Positions 44,590 to 55,329 of a DNA stretch of 64,000 bases are shown one piece after another. The notes under the pieces were generated by a model, which saw only the letters and a list, made by a program, of their open reading frames with translations, made no database searches and had not been told where the DNA came from. The first letter of the stretch is position 1, and the number at the start of each line of letters is the position of its first letter. The DNA is from Kappaphycus alvarezii (lineage: Eukaryota; Rhodophyta; Florideophyceae; Gigartinales; Solieriaceae): the NCBI GenBank assembly GCA_002205965.3, contig NADL03000481.1, positions 682,001 to 746,000 of the forward strand, written 5' to 3'. Both the position numbers and the translations under genes were made by a program.

Positions 44590-45451
44590 AGGCGTTTGTG
44601 ATAGAGCATGAAAGAGTTTTCAGAAATCTGTCCTGTTGATGGCCTCCCGTAAATAACTCCTCTTGTGTAAAGTCGATACAAGTGCTGGCAAAGTGAATTT
44701 CCATGCCCAAAATCGGACAAAGCTCTGGCGTAGTCGGGTTGGCGTACACATGTTTGGGCCCTGCGGACGATCCCCACCTTAATCGGTTTTAGTCTTTGAA
44801 AACAGAACGGTGAGGGCATCTCCTTTACAAAGCATATCCCACAATTCAATATACGTGGTTTTGTTAGATCTACACAGGAGGTTCCACGTCAAGAGCATGC
44901 AGAGGTGTGCGGAGCAGCTTGTTTCTCCCTTACTAGATTTCGGACATGCCTTCGATATTATGCGAAGAGCAGAAGGGGACAGTGCTTGCTTTCCTTCTTG
45001 AACTCTTAGTAATCCGTTTTGCCGCTGACTTGCACCAAGGCGCTTTAAAACAGCAAAAAGGAAGACAAATCCTTTTCAAGCCACTCTGGAATGCGTCACT
45101 TCTCTTGAATGAATGGGAATCTAATGGCAGAGGGATAACCTCGTAGGCTTGATATGCCGAGTGGCCTTGGAATATCGGGGTCGCTGACGTTAGGAAGGAA
45201 CTCTTTGACTACTTCTGCGGAGAGACTGTTCAGGCAGAGCTTTCCTTGTTATACGATATAAAACGCTGAACGGGGTGATTACGAACCCAGTTTTCGAACT
45301 TTTTTGTAGGAGTTTGTATTTTCGACGTGTAGTTTGCGAAAGACATAGGGATTTCGACGTCTTCGATTTGGTCTTGCATATGCACGTCCGATTCAGACGG
45401 TAGTAATGTGTGGGAGGCAAGCCCGCCGATGGCAGCATCAACTGTAGCCAT
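44430..45451 (-). pseudogene. upstream part of the tyrosine recombinase element
   Basis: Minus-strand frames 45451-45230 and 44849-44430 lie directly 5' of the recombinase. The second ends in residues such as CFQRLKPIKVGIVRRAQTCV then RQPDYARALSDFGHGNSLCQ, which read like the N-terminal or linker part of such a protein and run on the same strand. The segment between them (45.23-44.85 kb) is open only in fragments. The extent of the element is unknown. Confidence 0.35.
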
Positions 45452-45799
45452 TATGTGGACACTTCTGCAAGAACTACAGAAGTGCGTTTGCCACCCGTAC
45501 GATCGGAAGATCGTCCGACATATTTTGGCATGTTCTCAGGGTTATTTGCAATTTTTTACGGATGACGCTCCGGTGGCCTCTTTTCGCTTCGAATTTTCAT
45601 ATCAGCACTGAGAATTTCGGTGCTTTCTTCCGACAAAACAGCCAAATTTGGAGTTCTCTGGCGACACGTGGCGCTTAATGTAGTAAATTCATCCATTAGA
45701 TATTATAGAATAGACCGCAAGGTAACGCAAAACGTAGTTAAAATGAAACTTTTACGACGAGTTTGAAACCTGAAAAGCATTTTCACTTGTTTTAGCAAA

Positions 45800-46200
45800 T
45801 TTTTAAGAGAAAAGTATCAGTGTGAGAAATATGAACGACTAACTTCAATAGACAAGAGACCGAAGGTGTCAGAAATCCCTTTTTCCATCGCAGCCCCAAC
45901 CAAAATCCGCCGTGCCAGTCTCTCCACCTCAGATCCACGAGAGCGCCCAGTTTCCCTCTTCTTTCCCTGATTCCACGATTTATGGCGTTGAAAATACGCA
46001 ATGCCCAACTTCAGCTCCTCACGTAGCTGCCCTTCCTGACTCAACCCGCGAAACTCTCACAGTCTTCTACGCCAATTCCGAAACCTAGTCGCAGCCGAAA
46101 CACCATTGGCTCAGAGGATCTTATCACCCTGAAGTCTAGTTACGAGTACCATTTCAGCAACTATTTTAATGGTTAAAAGAACTCTGTTAGTCAGCGAATA
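45800..46200. other. intergenic
   Basis: Short overlapping minus-strand ORFs only (45792-46044), Arg/Trp-rich, with no recognisable family. Confidence 0.3.
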
Positions 46201-46229
46201 CCAGGCGCAGTATAGAAGGCTTTTTATAA

Positions 46230-46838
46230 GGATTACCTTGATGATTTTGAGGGCACTCTACTTGAGCCGTTAGATACTCATCAGGAGCGTACGCTTCAAA
46301 CTCTCCTACGGCCCACCCAAGGGGATGTCACTGCTGTCGTTTCCGATTATGCGGGTTCAAAGAGAGCTGCCCTCCAAGATTGAGGTCTGATGCAAAGACT
46401 GAAAGAATCATATTCCTACAAACGGATTAAAATGTATACCTTTCGCGAGGCTGTACCGGAAGATAATCCTATACAAAGCGTTAGCTCATCAAAGAACCTG
46501 GAATACACAAAAGAAGCTTCTACAGTTACAGAAAGAGATATTGAAGTCGCAAACAATGATGAAAGCAAAAAAATATTAAATACCCGCTTTTCCAAGAATT
46601 TTATTTTCAGAATAAAATGAAATCTCTAGAATTAATAGTCTCTGTAGTTGAGAAGCAGTTTGAAACAATGACAAATGCTATAAAAGAGCAGATAAAATCA
46701 CAGGACGAAGCTATCGAGAGCAGGAATTATTTACTAGGCAATCAGATGATGGCAGTAGAGGGCGAAGAGATTGACAGAAAAATCCATCGTATGATTCTGT
46801 TTCGATCGCAAAAATATTATTTCAAACAAGGAGTTTGA
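46230..46838 (+). pseudogene. unrecognised ORFs, coiled-coil-like, possibly gag-derived
   Basis: A plus-strand frame reads DDFEGTLLEPLDTHQERTLQ near 46240, has one stop at about 46381, and continues to 46620. It overlaps the next ORF (46617-46838) by ATGA. The second ORF is highly charged with helix-like spacing (ETMTNAIKEQIKSQDEAIES). Similar helical, charged proteins occur as gags, but no zinc knuckle or pol domain follows. Confidence 0.3.
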
Positions 46839-47339
46839 GAAGAAAGTTAAGGGGATATTTGGTATTTTTGGTTTTCCAGCTGCCTTTCTTACTACCAAAA
46901 TCCTGATGATCTTTTATACTGTAGTCTTGCTGTCGTCAATGCAAAAAGTTGCTCAGTGTAACAGCCGTTATAAAAGTATGTAAAATTAGTTGCGAGGGTT
47001 GAGTAAAGTATTGAAAATCCTCCTGGAAATCTGCTTCAGCCCATAAACTTCCCATTTCACCTTGACAGAGAATATAGGTTAATCTTGTTGAATGTTCGCA
47101 ACAATGGACTTCTATCAATACCAGAAACCTCTCCCTCGCCAAGAAGACTCAACATGAAACTGTCAATTCCAAAATACCCAGTATTACCCAGATATTCTAA
47201 CGAATATGGACTGAACGTGTCAATCATACAGTGATTACTCCAGTTTCTTCCTAGACATGTACCTCTAAGTATCGCTACTTCGTAACATGATCCATTTTAT
47301 CCTTCAATTTCAAACATAAAAAGACTTAAAGGTCGATGA

Positions 47340-47818
47340 CTACTGCAATATAAATTCATTGCATTTTTTACGTCCATCGAAGTACAATGGATGGTTTGTG
47401 TCAGCTGGTCTTCAAATACGACACATTGTTTCATCAACATACACTACGCGGCCATTAAAAAGGGAATATAATTAAATTGCTGAGATCGTTTAGCTGATCT
47501 TGGCCACGATACCTCGCCACCCATGACCTCATTTAGAATGCCTGTTACAAAGGAAGCATCTTCACGAAAATTATTTCTACTTTAATTCCATGTTGTCGCT
47601 TCCTGGAAAAAACCATTGCATCCCTTTAGACCAACTATGGTAGAGAGTACTCGATCTTCAGAAGCAAGATTCGGCGGCTTTATTGTGGCATTCCGAAGTT
47701 CATCTCTTCGCTCACCTCGAAACTTGAAAATTAGACAAAACTTTTGTGTTACAGTATCAAACTCTACCGAATAAACCTCTGTGTGTTCCTTGAAAACAGA
47801 GGAATTCCTGGAGATCAA
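47340..47818 (-). pseudogene. HARBI1-like (DDE_Tnp_4) transposase remnant
   Basis: The minus-strand ORF 47818-47582 reads FRGERRDELRNATIKPPNLA with a later ILNEVMG-type helix in the next frame, like the helical region before the catalytic core. Then RVVYVDETMCRI-stop-RPADTN and LYFDGRKKCNEFILQAV follow near 47455-47345. This matches the G-x-x-D-G/E-T-x-x-x-I-x-R-P ... Y-x-G-x-K/R-K-x-x-x-x-x-x-x-Q-x-V block of HARBI1-like transposases, where the Asp is catalytic. The in-frame stop stands at a Cys/Trp position. The rest to about 46950 is too decayed. Confidence 0.4.
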
Positions 47819-48221
47819 GTTAGTCTGTCAGCTTATCTTGGATATTAAAATGTTAAGGGAAAGATTTCAACTTTTTTTATCATTATGCAACTCGCTAACA
47901 ATCTTTAGAACAGCATGTATTGTACTTTCCATACTGTGGCTCTTATTACATTGATAAAATTCCCTGAAATGGGACTGAGGTTGTTTGAGATGTCCAATGC
48001 GTCATCGTCATCTATATCCATGACGAGTTACCAGGTTCCTTGAAAAAGTGTCCCTGCTACACTACTGTGTAAAAGAGACTTGTTCGCTTTTGTTAGTTCA
48101 ATTCTCTACTATGCAGTGGTGCAATAGAGAAACTGCATCGTTTTGAATCAATTTAGAATCTCAGTATATCCGGCTAGCGGTTTTATTGTTGCGTATTTAC
48201 TTTCCTTCAATGTTTTTATTT

Positions 48222-48241
48222 GACGTGGAGCCCCACGTCAT
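48222..48241. repeat. perfect hairpin TGACGTGG-AGCC-CCACGTCA
   Basis: An 8-bp perfect stem with a four-base loop AGCC, the same loop as the hairpin at 37008-37029. The stem also contains the ACGT core used by bZIP factors. The 47.9-49.1 kb stretch around it has no recognisable gene. Confidence 0.7.
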
Positions 48242-49160
48242 CGTTTTATTTGCTTAGTCATTTTCTATATAGTACTATTATATAGTTACACTTCAACTTC
48301 TAGTAAGCTTTACTAAGTAAACACAAGTATAGAAGTTCTAGAGTAGATCTACAGTACTGCCTATAAAAAGGAGGCTCATCTGGATTCTTGTGGGAATCCA
48401 TGTACACGCCATTGAACCTTTGTCCCCAACTTTCTGGAACTCACTTCCATCGTCTCTACTACCCCTTTAGCAGCGCCACGGCTGTCTTCCCCTGTGTTTC
48501 GTTCCTACCAAAATAGGTAAACGAGTGCCCTACATGACAATGAGCATCTTACTACATTAATGCCCTATCGTATTGATAAAGCACAATTAATCTTACTATG
48601 TGGTGCTCATTTTCGTAGAAAAGAGGTTTGGTATCACAAATAATATTCACTCAGGTTATTAAAATTGCTTTTGGGTATCGTTTTTCGGCCACAAACCCCC
48701 AGGAAACTGGTGCAAGTTCTCGTTGTTACACTTCACAAGGTTTGCGGCAAACTTTTATGTATATACAAAAAGCGCAATAAAATGCAAGCGATTTGGCAAG
48801 GAAAGGTCATAAGCGAAGAAATGGGATAATGATACGTAAATATTGTGTTAATAAGCATCGCAACAAAAAGAGTAATGAACATGCAATAGAAATGGCATGC
48901 AAGCGAAGAGCTGAAAAGTCACAGGGTATATAAAGCACAATTCAATTGAATCGGAAAACCGAGGCTCACAGAAATGCTGATAGATAGCAATTGACAGGAA
49001 TGTAATGGAAGAGAAATAAACGCGACGCACGCTCGTAATTTAGATGAAGTGTGTAATAGCGGCTGTGTGAACGCGAAGACGGGAGAAGGCAGGGCGCCAA
49101 CTTGTGGCGATCTAAACTGGGCGCAGTCCCCAGAAGATACTGAATGGATTTCTTTATCGG

Positions 49161-49206
49161 CAAGGGGGAAATTGGGGTGTTATAATGGTTTAAAGATAAG
49201 TTAGCT
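49161..49206 (-). repeat. 45-bp motif family, copy 4
   Basis: On the minus strand: GCTAACTTATCTTTAAACC, ATTATAACACCCCAATTTCC, CCCTTG. It abuts the left end and TTA target site of the Harbinger element at 49209, so the element landed at the GGCTAAC side of this older repeat. Confidence 0.65.
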
Positions 49207-49208
49207 TA

Positions 49209-49227
49209 GAGCATCTCTAGTCCGAAC
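49209..49227 (+). repeat. left terminal inverted repeat of Harbinger element
   Basis: GAGCATCTCTAGTCCGAAC, with TTA immediately outside at 49206-49208. It pairs with 52080-52098, allowing a 3-bp insertion. Confidence 0.85.
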
Positions 49228-49411
49228 TTTATTTCTATCCGTGAAAGAAAAATTCTTTCCAAGAAAACAGTTCTGATTGGCCGGCTTATTTTTCTGATCC
49301 TGCCCTAAATGGAATACAACGAAGAGCAATTTTCAACTCTACGCCAGCAGCGATCTATTTGCCTATCCATCACCAGACAAGAAAGATCATTTCCATTTCG
49401 CGAGTGGTCTG

Positions 49412-50556
49412 ATGCTTCCCATTATTGAATACGAGGACTCGTCTGACGATGAAATGCTGTCGTATCTTGTAGCGACAGGTATACTATCAGGAGCTTCATC
49501 GATTGTACAGGCACACGCACATCGCGGTTCTACTATCGGAAGAAGGGCAAACACCAAACGGGACTTCGATGCAGCCATGCAACGTCTCCATTCGGACTAT
49601 TTATCCGAAAGCCATGAGTATACCCAGAAGGACTTTGAGAGGCGTTTTCGAATCCCTCTGATATTCTTTAATCGTCTGAAGGAAGCAATCGTCAGTCAGG
49701 TTATATTTGTCCGTCGCGACAGTAATTTCGGTCACAAAGGCATACACCCTTTGCAACGTATAACTGCGGCCCTTCGAATGCTCGCGTACGGTGTCTCCGC
49801 AGATTCATTAGATGAATATCTGCAGATGTCTGAGGATTCTGCCTTGGTCTCTTTAAAAGCTTTTTGGAAGGCTGTTGTGGAAAGATTCGGTCCAGAGTAT
49901 CTTCTTGAATCTACAGAAGAAGATTTGCGGAGAATAATGCATATTAATGCAATAAGAGGCTTTCCTGGCTGTGTTAGATATATTGACTGCCAGCACTGGC
50001 AGTGGAAAAATTAACCTATCGCGTGGGCTGGACAGTTTAAAGGGAAGTAAAAGAAGCCAACTATTTTGCTAGAAGCAATTAGCGACGAAGACTTGTGGAT
50101 ATGGCATGCCTTCATCGGCAGCCCTGGTTCTCTCAAAGATATCAAAATACTTGATCGATCCCCAGCCGTAGGCAAGATTATCGCAGGAGCTCTTCCCCTT
50201 CCCTACCCTACAGGGTGAAAGATACTGAACGTACAATGCTCAACTATCTAGCCGATGGAATTTACCCGGATTTGGCTATATTTGTGAAAACGATGAAAGA
50301 TGGGTGTCAGAAGGAGAGAATGTTTGCAAGCCAGCAAGAGGCAATTAGAAAGGATGTAGAGCGATCATTTTGTGTCCTTGTTGCCAGCTTGCACATACTG
50401 ACAATACCGGCACGGCTTTTGTTTCAAGACGACATTCCGAATTCCATGAAGACATGCATAATATTACACAATATAGTGGTAGAAACCCGTCGTGATACAT
50501 ATGATAGTACAATGTCATCTCTTCAGTTCGCTGAGGAGGCACGTAATATGTTCTAG
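49412..50556 (+). pseudogene. PIF/Harbinger transposase (DDE_Tnp_4)
   Basis: The ORF opens at 49412 (MLPIIEYEDSSDDEML) and contains RDFDAAMQRLHSDYLSESHE then RRFRIPLIFFNRLKEAI, the usual N-terminal block. RMLAYGVSADSLDEYLQMSE follows near 49780. CVRYIDCQHWQWKN near 49971-50012 holds the first catalytic Asp. A stop follows, then in the same frame AWAGQFKGK, a second stop, KKPTILLEAISDEDLWIWHA and GSPGSLKDIKILDRSP (second Asp) to about 50165. After a frame change (50215-50556): LADGIYPDLAIFVKTM, then RKDVERSFCVL near 50355 (catalytic Glu), then CIILHNIVVE. All three catalytic residues are visible, so decay is mild: two stops and one frameshift. The enzyme cuts at the TIRs and inserts at TTA/TAA. 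Confidence 0.85.
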
Positions 50557-50808
50557 GGTGGAAAAAATTTCACGTGGCATTCAGAATCTGCTATGGTTGC
50601 ATCGAGAGGAGGCCACCAGCTACCCAGTGGAATGCGGGCAAGTATTGTCAACTCATGAGAAGCTCGCATCTCTAGTTCAACTGACCATTATTCGTTAAAA
50701 CTGGACCTCATTGCGCACATCTGGGATCGCTATGGATGCCTTTAACCAAGTAAAGGGGTCTACATGAATGGAATTTGTACCAATACATTGTCGAGCATTA
50801 AAAAAATC

Positions 50809-51787
50809 CTAATTACCAAAGTCATTCGAACCCTGGGCGGAGCTCGAAGCATTCTGCAAATCCTGCTCCTGTACAGTATCATTTGGTTCCTGCCTGATGT
50901 GTACCACAGCATTATCGGTATTACCTGCAGTATTCTTTTCATTTCCTAGAGAGCGCAGCTCTTCCTCGGCTAATCGAGCCTTCTTCAAAGCGTTAAGAAG
51001 GTAAGTTTTTCTCACTGCTTTAAAAGATGTTCCCGTTGCTGGAAGTCCAGCAGTACCTGGACGCGAAAAAATTGCGATGGCGTTTCGTTCCTCCAGACCA
51101 TCAGACTTTCTTTTAGCGGAGAGAGCAAGAGATCTGATCGCTTGTGTTCGCAGTTCTTCTTGTCGGAGAAGCTCAGCATTTTTGCTGCTAATCTGGAATC
51201 TATTTTGGTTTGGGGAAATGGATGCGCTATCTTCATCATGCGATGTAGTTTCCAAACTTGCTGATAAGCTTCCAGCCACAACATCTACCGGAACATCGTT
51301 ATTCTCATCTTTATCGTCGCCACCGATTCCGGTCGAAGGACCATTATCTCCGTTCCACTTCGTATGTTCTTTGAGAACCATGTATGCTTTGAACCCAATC
51401 CAATTCTCTTTCAAGTAGTCCTTATAATTGTAGTCCATTTGTGTGCATATGCCAGTATGAAGAGCGATTGCCATGGAAAGAATGTTGTCATCTTTCACGC
51501 CTGTTGGATTTGAGGACTTGATAATTCGCAAAGCAACAAAAAAACTTCTGGACATCAGCTGAAAGGTCGGCGAAATGAGACTTGCAGCTCTTGACTGTGC
51601 GCTTTCCGTACTTTCCATCCGATACGAGGTGAGGTGCCGGGCCTTTCTCGAAGAAGCGGCGGAACATAGTCTCCCAGAATATTTTCCTCTTTCGATCAGA
51701 TCCAGCAATTGCATCTTCTGAAGCAATTACCTAACCTTTGGCAAGGGCAGCATTTTCGTCATTGTCCCAACTTTTGCACCGTCCCAT
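50809..51787 (-). pseudogene. PIF/Harbinger trihelix (Myb/SANT-like) accessory protein
   Basis: On the minus strand the start at 51787 reads MGRCKSWDNDENAALAKG. A stop at the expected Trp comes next, then VIASEDAIAGSDRKRKIFWE and MFRRFFEKGPAPHL, the trihelix pattern (W...E...L..AW...S.D...G.....FW......F). After a frame change near 51570 it continues in the ORF ending at 50809 (PTGVKDDNILSMAIALHTG, then WIGFKAYMVLKEHTKWN). The C-terminal half is a basic/helical region (KAVRKTYLLNALKKARLAEE). In this family the protein partners the transposase and binds the element ends. It is convergent with the transposase, whose ORF ends about 250 bp away. Confidence 0.75.
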
Positions 51788-52079
51788 TGCGTTTCGGAGA
51801 GATGCGACTCAAGCTTGTGCGAAAGTAGAGGAGGAGAGTTGTGAATGAGGAGAGTTGTGAATGAGGGTAGCGGTATGGGTGTTGTTGGACAGTGCGAAGT
51901 TCAGGTGACATGGCAAGCGCAATGATAGAGTACATTGCCGTTTCGGTGTTCCCGCCAATCTGTGTGCCAATCAGAGCATAACAAATCGTCGCCCTATTGA
52001 ATAGAATACGGACTGAACGGTCCGTATTTCTAGGCTTTTTCTATCCGTAAAGATCAAATAGAATTACAAAAATACGGCA

Positions 52080-52098
52080 CGGACTAGCAGAGATGCTC
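52080..52098 (-). repeat. right terminal inverted repeat of Harbinger element
   Basis: Complement GAGCATCTCTGCTAGTCCG, with TTA directly outside at 52099-52101. It carries three extra bases compared with the left end. Confidence 0.85.
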
Positions 52099-52211
52099 TT
52101 ACGTTCCAAAGCGTATCAAATACTGTAGTTGGTACGAGTATATTTGTCGGCATGGGGAACCGAGAAACGGACATGGGAACTGAGAAACGGGCATGATCCG
52201 GTTCAATGTCA

Positions 52212-55200
52212 CTAGAAGGCTGGCTCGAGGCCAGCTAGAAGACAGGCCGCGTTGGACGTGGCAGCGGTCGCAGAGTGCCTTCGCATGAATATCCCGCGAA
52301 CCTTCCCATATGATTCCATGGCCCTGACTGCAACGCTTCTCGCCACTTCGGTTATGACGGCGTATGCGTCTGGATGCCAACCGCCGAGGGTAGATATGGA
52401 CACAAGGACGAGTTTGCCTCGAGAGGAAGTAGCAGTGAAGGGTGGATACTTTCTGTGCTCCGCCGCTCGGGCTGCGTTAAGGGAGGTCAACGGTTTGAAC
52501 GTGTTGACTCTCCTGTTCGCTGGCGCGAGAGGATTGGTATATTTGATGTCGAAGAAGGCAGTCCCTCCGCGGCTTCCCATTGCCCGGATATCTGGTCTCG
52601 TGCGGTGGAGGCCCTTTCGTGGCTCTACGACGGGATGACGGGCGGCTTTGGCCAAGTCCCTAGCCAAAAGGTTCACTTGCCGGTCGTGGCGAATGTTCCT
52701 ACGGGGGCCGTGCATCACCTCCACTACCACTATGGGGTACTATGGGGTAGTGGAGGAGATGGTCACCATGAGCTTCCAATATGTGAGGGCAATTTGGTCT
52801 TCGGCATGGTGTGCCTGGAGCAAACAGCGGGACCTGGCAGTGACATCGGAGCCACTGGGAAAATTGGGAAAATTGCCGGGCCTCGATGTGTGGTTGTAGC
52901 CCGGGACATGGCGCACAGTATACCCACTCATTGGAGCCCGGAAGCGCAATGGATGCGCGGAACGCTTGCTTCCTACAGTCTCCGGTGGGAATCGCCTCTT
53001 GCACTGCCTCATGAGAAGCATGCTTCAGTGTCTTCTGCGGTGGTGTTTTTTGGGAGCAGAACACATTGAACGGAATGGTCCTTGACGGTAGGCAAGACAA
53101 GGACCATTTCCGATGAGAGTCCACGGAAGCAGCGTATGTTTCCAGAAACTTGATTGGCGGTGGCAGGAAGTGTCTGGCCAGCTTGTCCGTTGCCGAGCTT
53201 GACGCGAAGAAGGCTGCGGGGGGCGATAGTTTTCGCGGAGGTGAGCCCTGTTCCCCAAGAGGGCTTCTTGGGGTCCGTGGGCTTCACCGGCAACTGGAGC
53301 TCTCGGAAGATTTTGGAGTCCGGAGCACCCCCTGCAATGGACCGTAGGCAGTGCTCCATTCTGCTATCGAACTCTGTCGCGCCTTCGGTGATGCAGGACG
53401 GGGGTAGGATTCGCAGGAGGTAGCCCATTTTGCATACCCCGAAGCATGATCGCAGTACTTGGAACGCTACATGTTTGTCTTCCAAGTCTGCGATTGAGTC
53501 CAGAAATGGCTGAAGGGTTTCGATGTGGGTCATGAAGGACTGCTTAGTAAGTTCCTCAGATCCCAGTGGAGCGTTCATTATATGGTACCTTGGCCGTAAT
53601 CCTGCCTGAATTCCGCTGGGTACGCGATTTGTACTAGCTGCGGCAGGGCTGTTGGCCACCAAATAGCGCATTGTAATGGCGACAAGTGGAACCCCCGGCG
53701 CTTCGCATCACCCGACGACAGGGTGTCGACCACTCTAGCGAGTTGGTCGTGGAGCGCAATAATGAACACGTCGTCGTGGTACCAGAGTTGAAGCAGTAAC
53801 TTGGCCACTGTCCCGTCTTCTTTTTCCTGTGAACTAAGGAGTTCCTGTATTTTGAGGACGATAGGATGCAACGCCAGGTCAAATAGGAGCCCCCCAAGTT
53901 TATCTCCTTGTTGCGTCCCGCAGACACTCCGGATGATATGCTCCCCGATCCACAGAGACGTGGGCTCGTTTGCGTACCAATAGGAGACCCAAGGCGGGAA
54001 TTTCGGAAGAATGTGGCTAACCGCCTAGAGAAACGCGGAGCGGCTGCACAGACTAAACGCATTCTTCAGGTCTACGGCCAGCATTCCATAATCTGAACTA
54101 CTTCCGTACTCCTGAACAATTCTTCTAATGCCATGAAAAACTGTATCCGCCCCTGACCGGGTAGCGATCCCTAGTTGCAGCAGTTGGAGGTATTGGGCGG
54201 CCTTCGAAGATACTCTCTTCATGAAGCAGCTTCCAGTCAGTCGACGGAGAGTTTCACCCACAGCAATCGGCCTTGACTTGTTATCTTCTGGCCAGTGGTA
54301 TAAGGGGGGCTCCGGCGATCCACGGGGATAGCGCGATTGGAGCTTTGCCTGTTGCCAGGATGTTTACCACTCGTGTGAGCGCTGCCAAGAAGCCAGAATT
54401 GGCTGAAGATGATGGGACTGGTACCAGTTCTGCAAGGTAGCGTGGCCGAAGACCCGACCCGCCTGGGGAGGAGCCCGGTTTGACGCGCCTGATGGCTCCA
54501 AGAACTTCCTATGTGGTAATCTGTGGAAGGTTGGGGGCGCCGCTGGGTGCGGTGTTGGCCGCCGTCTCGGTTTCCGGGGGTTGTTGCGGGTGCTTTTGGA
54601 GTAGTGTTTCCACGACACCGGGGCTAGCCGGTAGTACTCCCAGTGACCGCAATGCCTGTGCCGCATTTCCATACGCACCGTCCCTGGCCAATTTTGTTGT
54701 TCGTCTGATATTGGCCTGTTGTTGTTCGGGATACGATGCTGATGCGTTGCAAGCAGTTGACTGCCGCACTACTTGCTCCCATAGGGTCTGGTACTGTCCT
54801 GCATTCCATACCTTTAGCCTCTCCTCCATGTTCTCAGAGTCGGAATGCAGGCGCGTTTCCGCGGGGCAGGAGTCGAGGCACGAAACGTTCGTTAACAATA
54901 CATGCGGGAAAAGGAATATTTTGAGGAACGCTTGCTTGGCACGGGGGTCTGTGGCGTCACAAGCTCGCGTCGCATCATTCATAGCCACAACGTAAGCCTC
55001 GGACAGGCACCCTCCAAACTTTGCTAGGATAAGCGCCATAATGGGGATTTGAGTCGTGAACAGTTGGTCAGCCGTGGGCAGCGGTTGCGTAGGAGTTTCC
55101 GACGAGATGCGTGCTTGTGGTGTGGTCGCCTCGGGGGCAGGTTCATCTGGGACCAGGAATAGTTCAGGCGCAGTGTCCGTCGGGGCGTCTTGGGAGCTGA

Positions 55201-55327
55201 GCAACATGTAGAGGGATATAGTGCTTCGGCGCTTTGTTGACTGAGCAATGGGGACCATTTGAATATGAGAATTCAAAGAAGCCGTTGGTCTTTCGACTAT
55301 GTGCTTTTGAGGCTGCATACCGGTCAT
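52212..55327 (-). pseudogene. LINE polyprotein with RT, zinc finger and RPD..D nuclease (minus)
   Basis: From 55327 down the minus strand reads an N-terminal region ending in RDGAYGNAAQALRSLGVLPA (near 54690-54630), the usual block before the RT. A broken segment at 54500-54270 carries RRVKPGSSPGGSGLRPRYL-like residues. RT: LGIATRSGADTVFHGIRRIV, then GMLAVDLKNAFSLCSR (first Asp, near 54080); QQGDKLGGLLFDLAL near 53900; polymerase box YHDDVFI near 53780. HIMNAPLGSEELTKQSF near 53575 is the post-RT block. A zinc finger CRRPNCPHILEAHGDHLLHY lies near 52800. The nuclease R-P-D (RPDIRAMG) near 52600 is followed by FFDIKYTNPLAP, the PD..D signature. The 519-bp last ORF ends at 52212 within the 50-bp repeat family. 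Several frameshifts and stops are present. A family member fragment lies at 61.8 kb. Confidence 0.7.
52213..52272 (-). repeat. 50-bp GC-rich hairpin repeat, copy D (LINE tail)
   Basis: On the minus strand: GCGACCGCTGCCACGTCCAA, CGCGGCCTGTCTTCTAGCTG, GCCTCGAGCCAGCC. The end forms a perfect stem GCTGGC/GCCAGC around CTCGA. In this copy the sequence codes for the last residues of the LINE nuclease ORF (TSNAACLLAGLEPAF). Confidence 0.65.
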
Positions 55328-55329
55328 GA

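Larger units (their letters stand above)
49209..52098. mobile_element. PIF/Harbinger DNA transposon, structurally complete, 2890 bp
   Basis: The left end GAGCATCTCTAGTCCG (49209-49224) is mirrored by the right end, whose complement reads GAGCATCTCTGCTAGTCCG (52080-52098). TTA flanks both ends (49206-49208 and 52099-52101), the expected 3-bp TWA target duplication of PIF/Harbinger. Inside are the two standard genes in convergent orientation: transposase (plus) and trihelix protein (minus). Both are interrupted by stops or frameshifts, so this copy is probably non-autonomous. It is inserted between a 45-bp-family repeat on the left and the 3' end of a minus-strand LINE on the right. Confidence 0.9.

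Noticed and set aside
46617-46838. ATGA overlap of two ORFs as sign of translational coupling or a programmed frameshift
   Set aside because: No family homology supports either ORF and a four-base overlap arises often by chance.
48361-48410. TATAAAAAGGAGG followed by a TGGATTC/GAATCCA stem, as a promoter and small RNA
   Set aside because: No transcript-like structure or gene follows, and such A-rich strings are common in this region.
52374-53069. Plus-strand ORF of 231 residues
   Set aside because: Antisense to the LINE nuclease/zinc-finger region, which has recognisable motifs on the minus strand.
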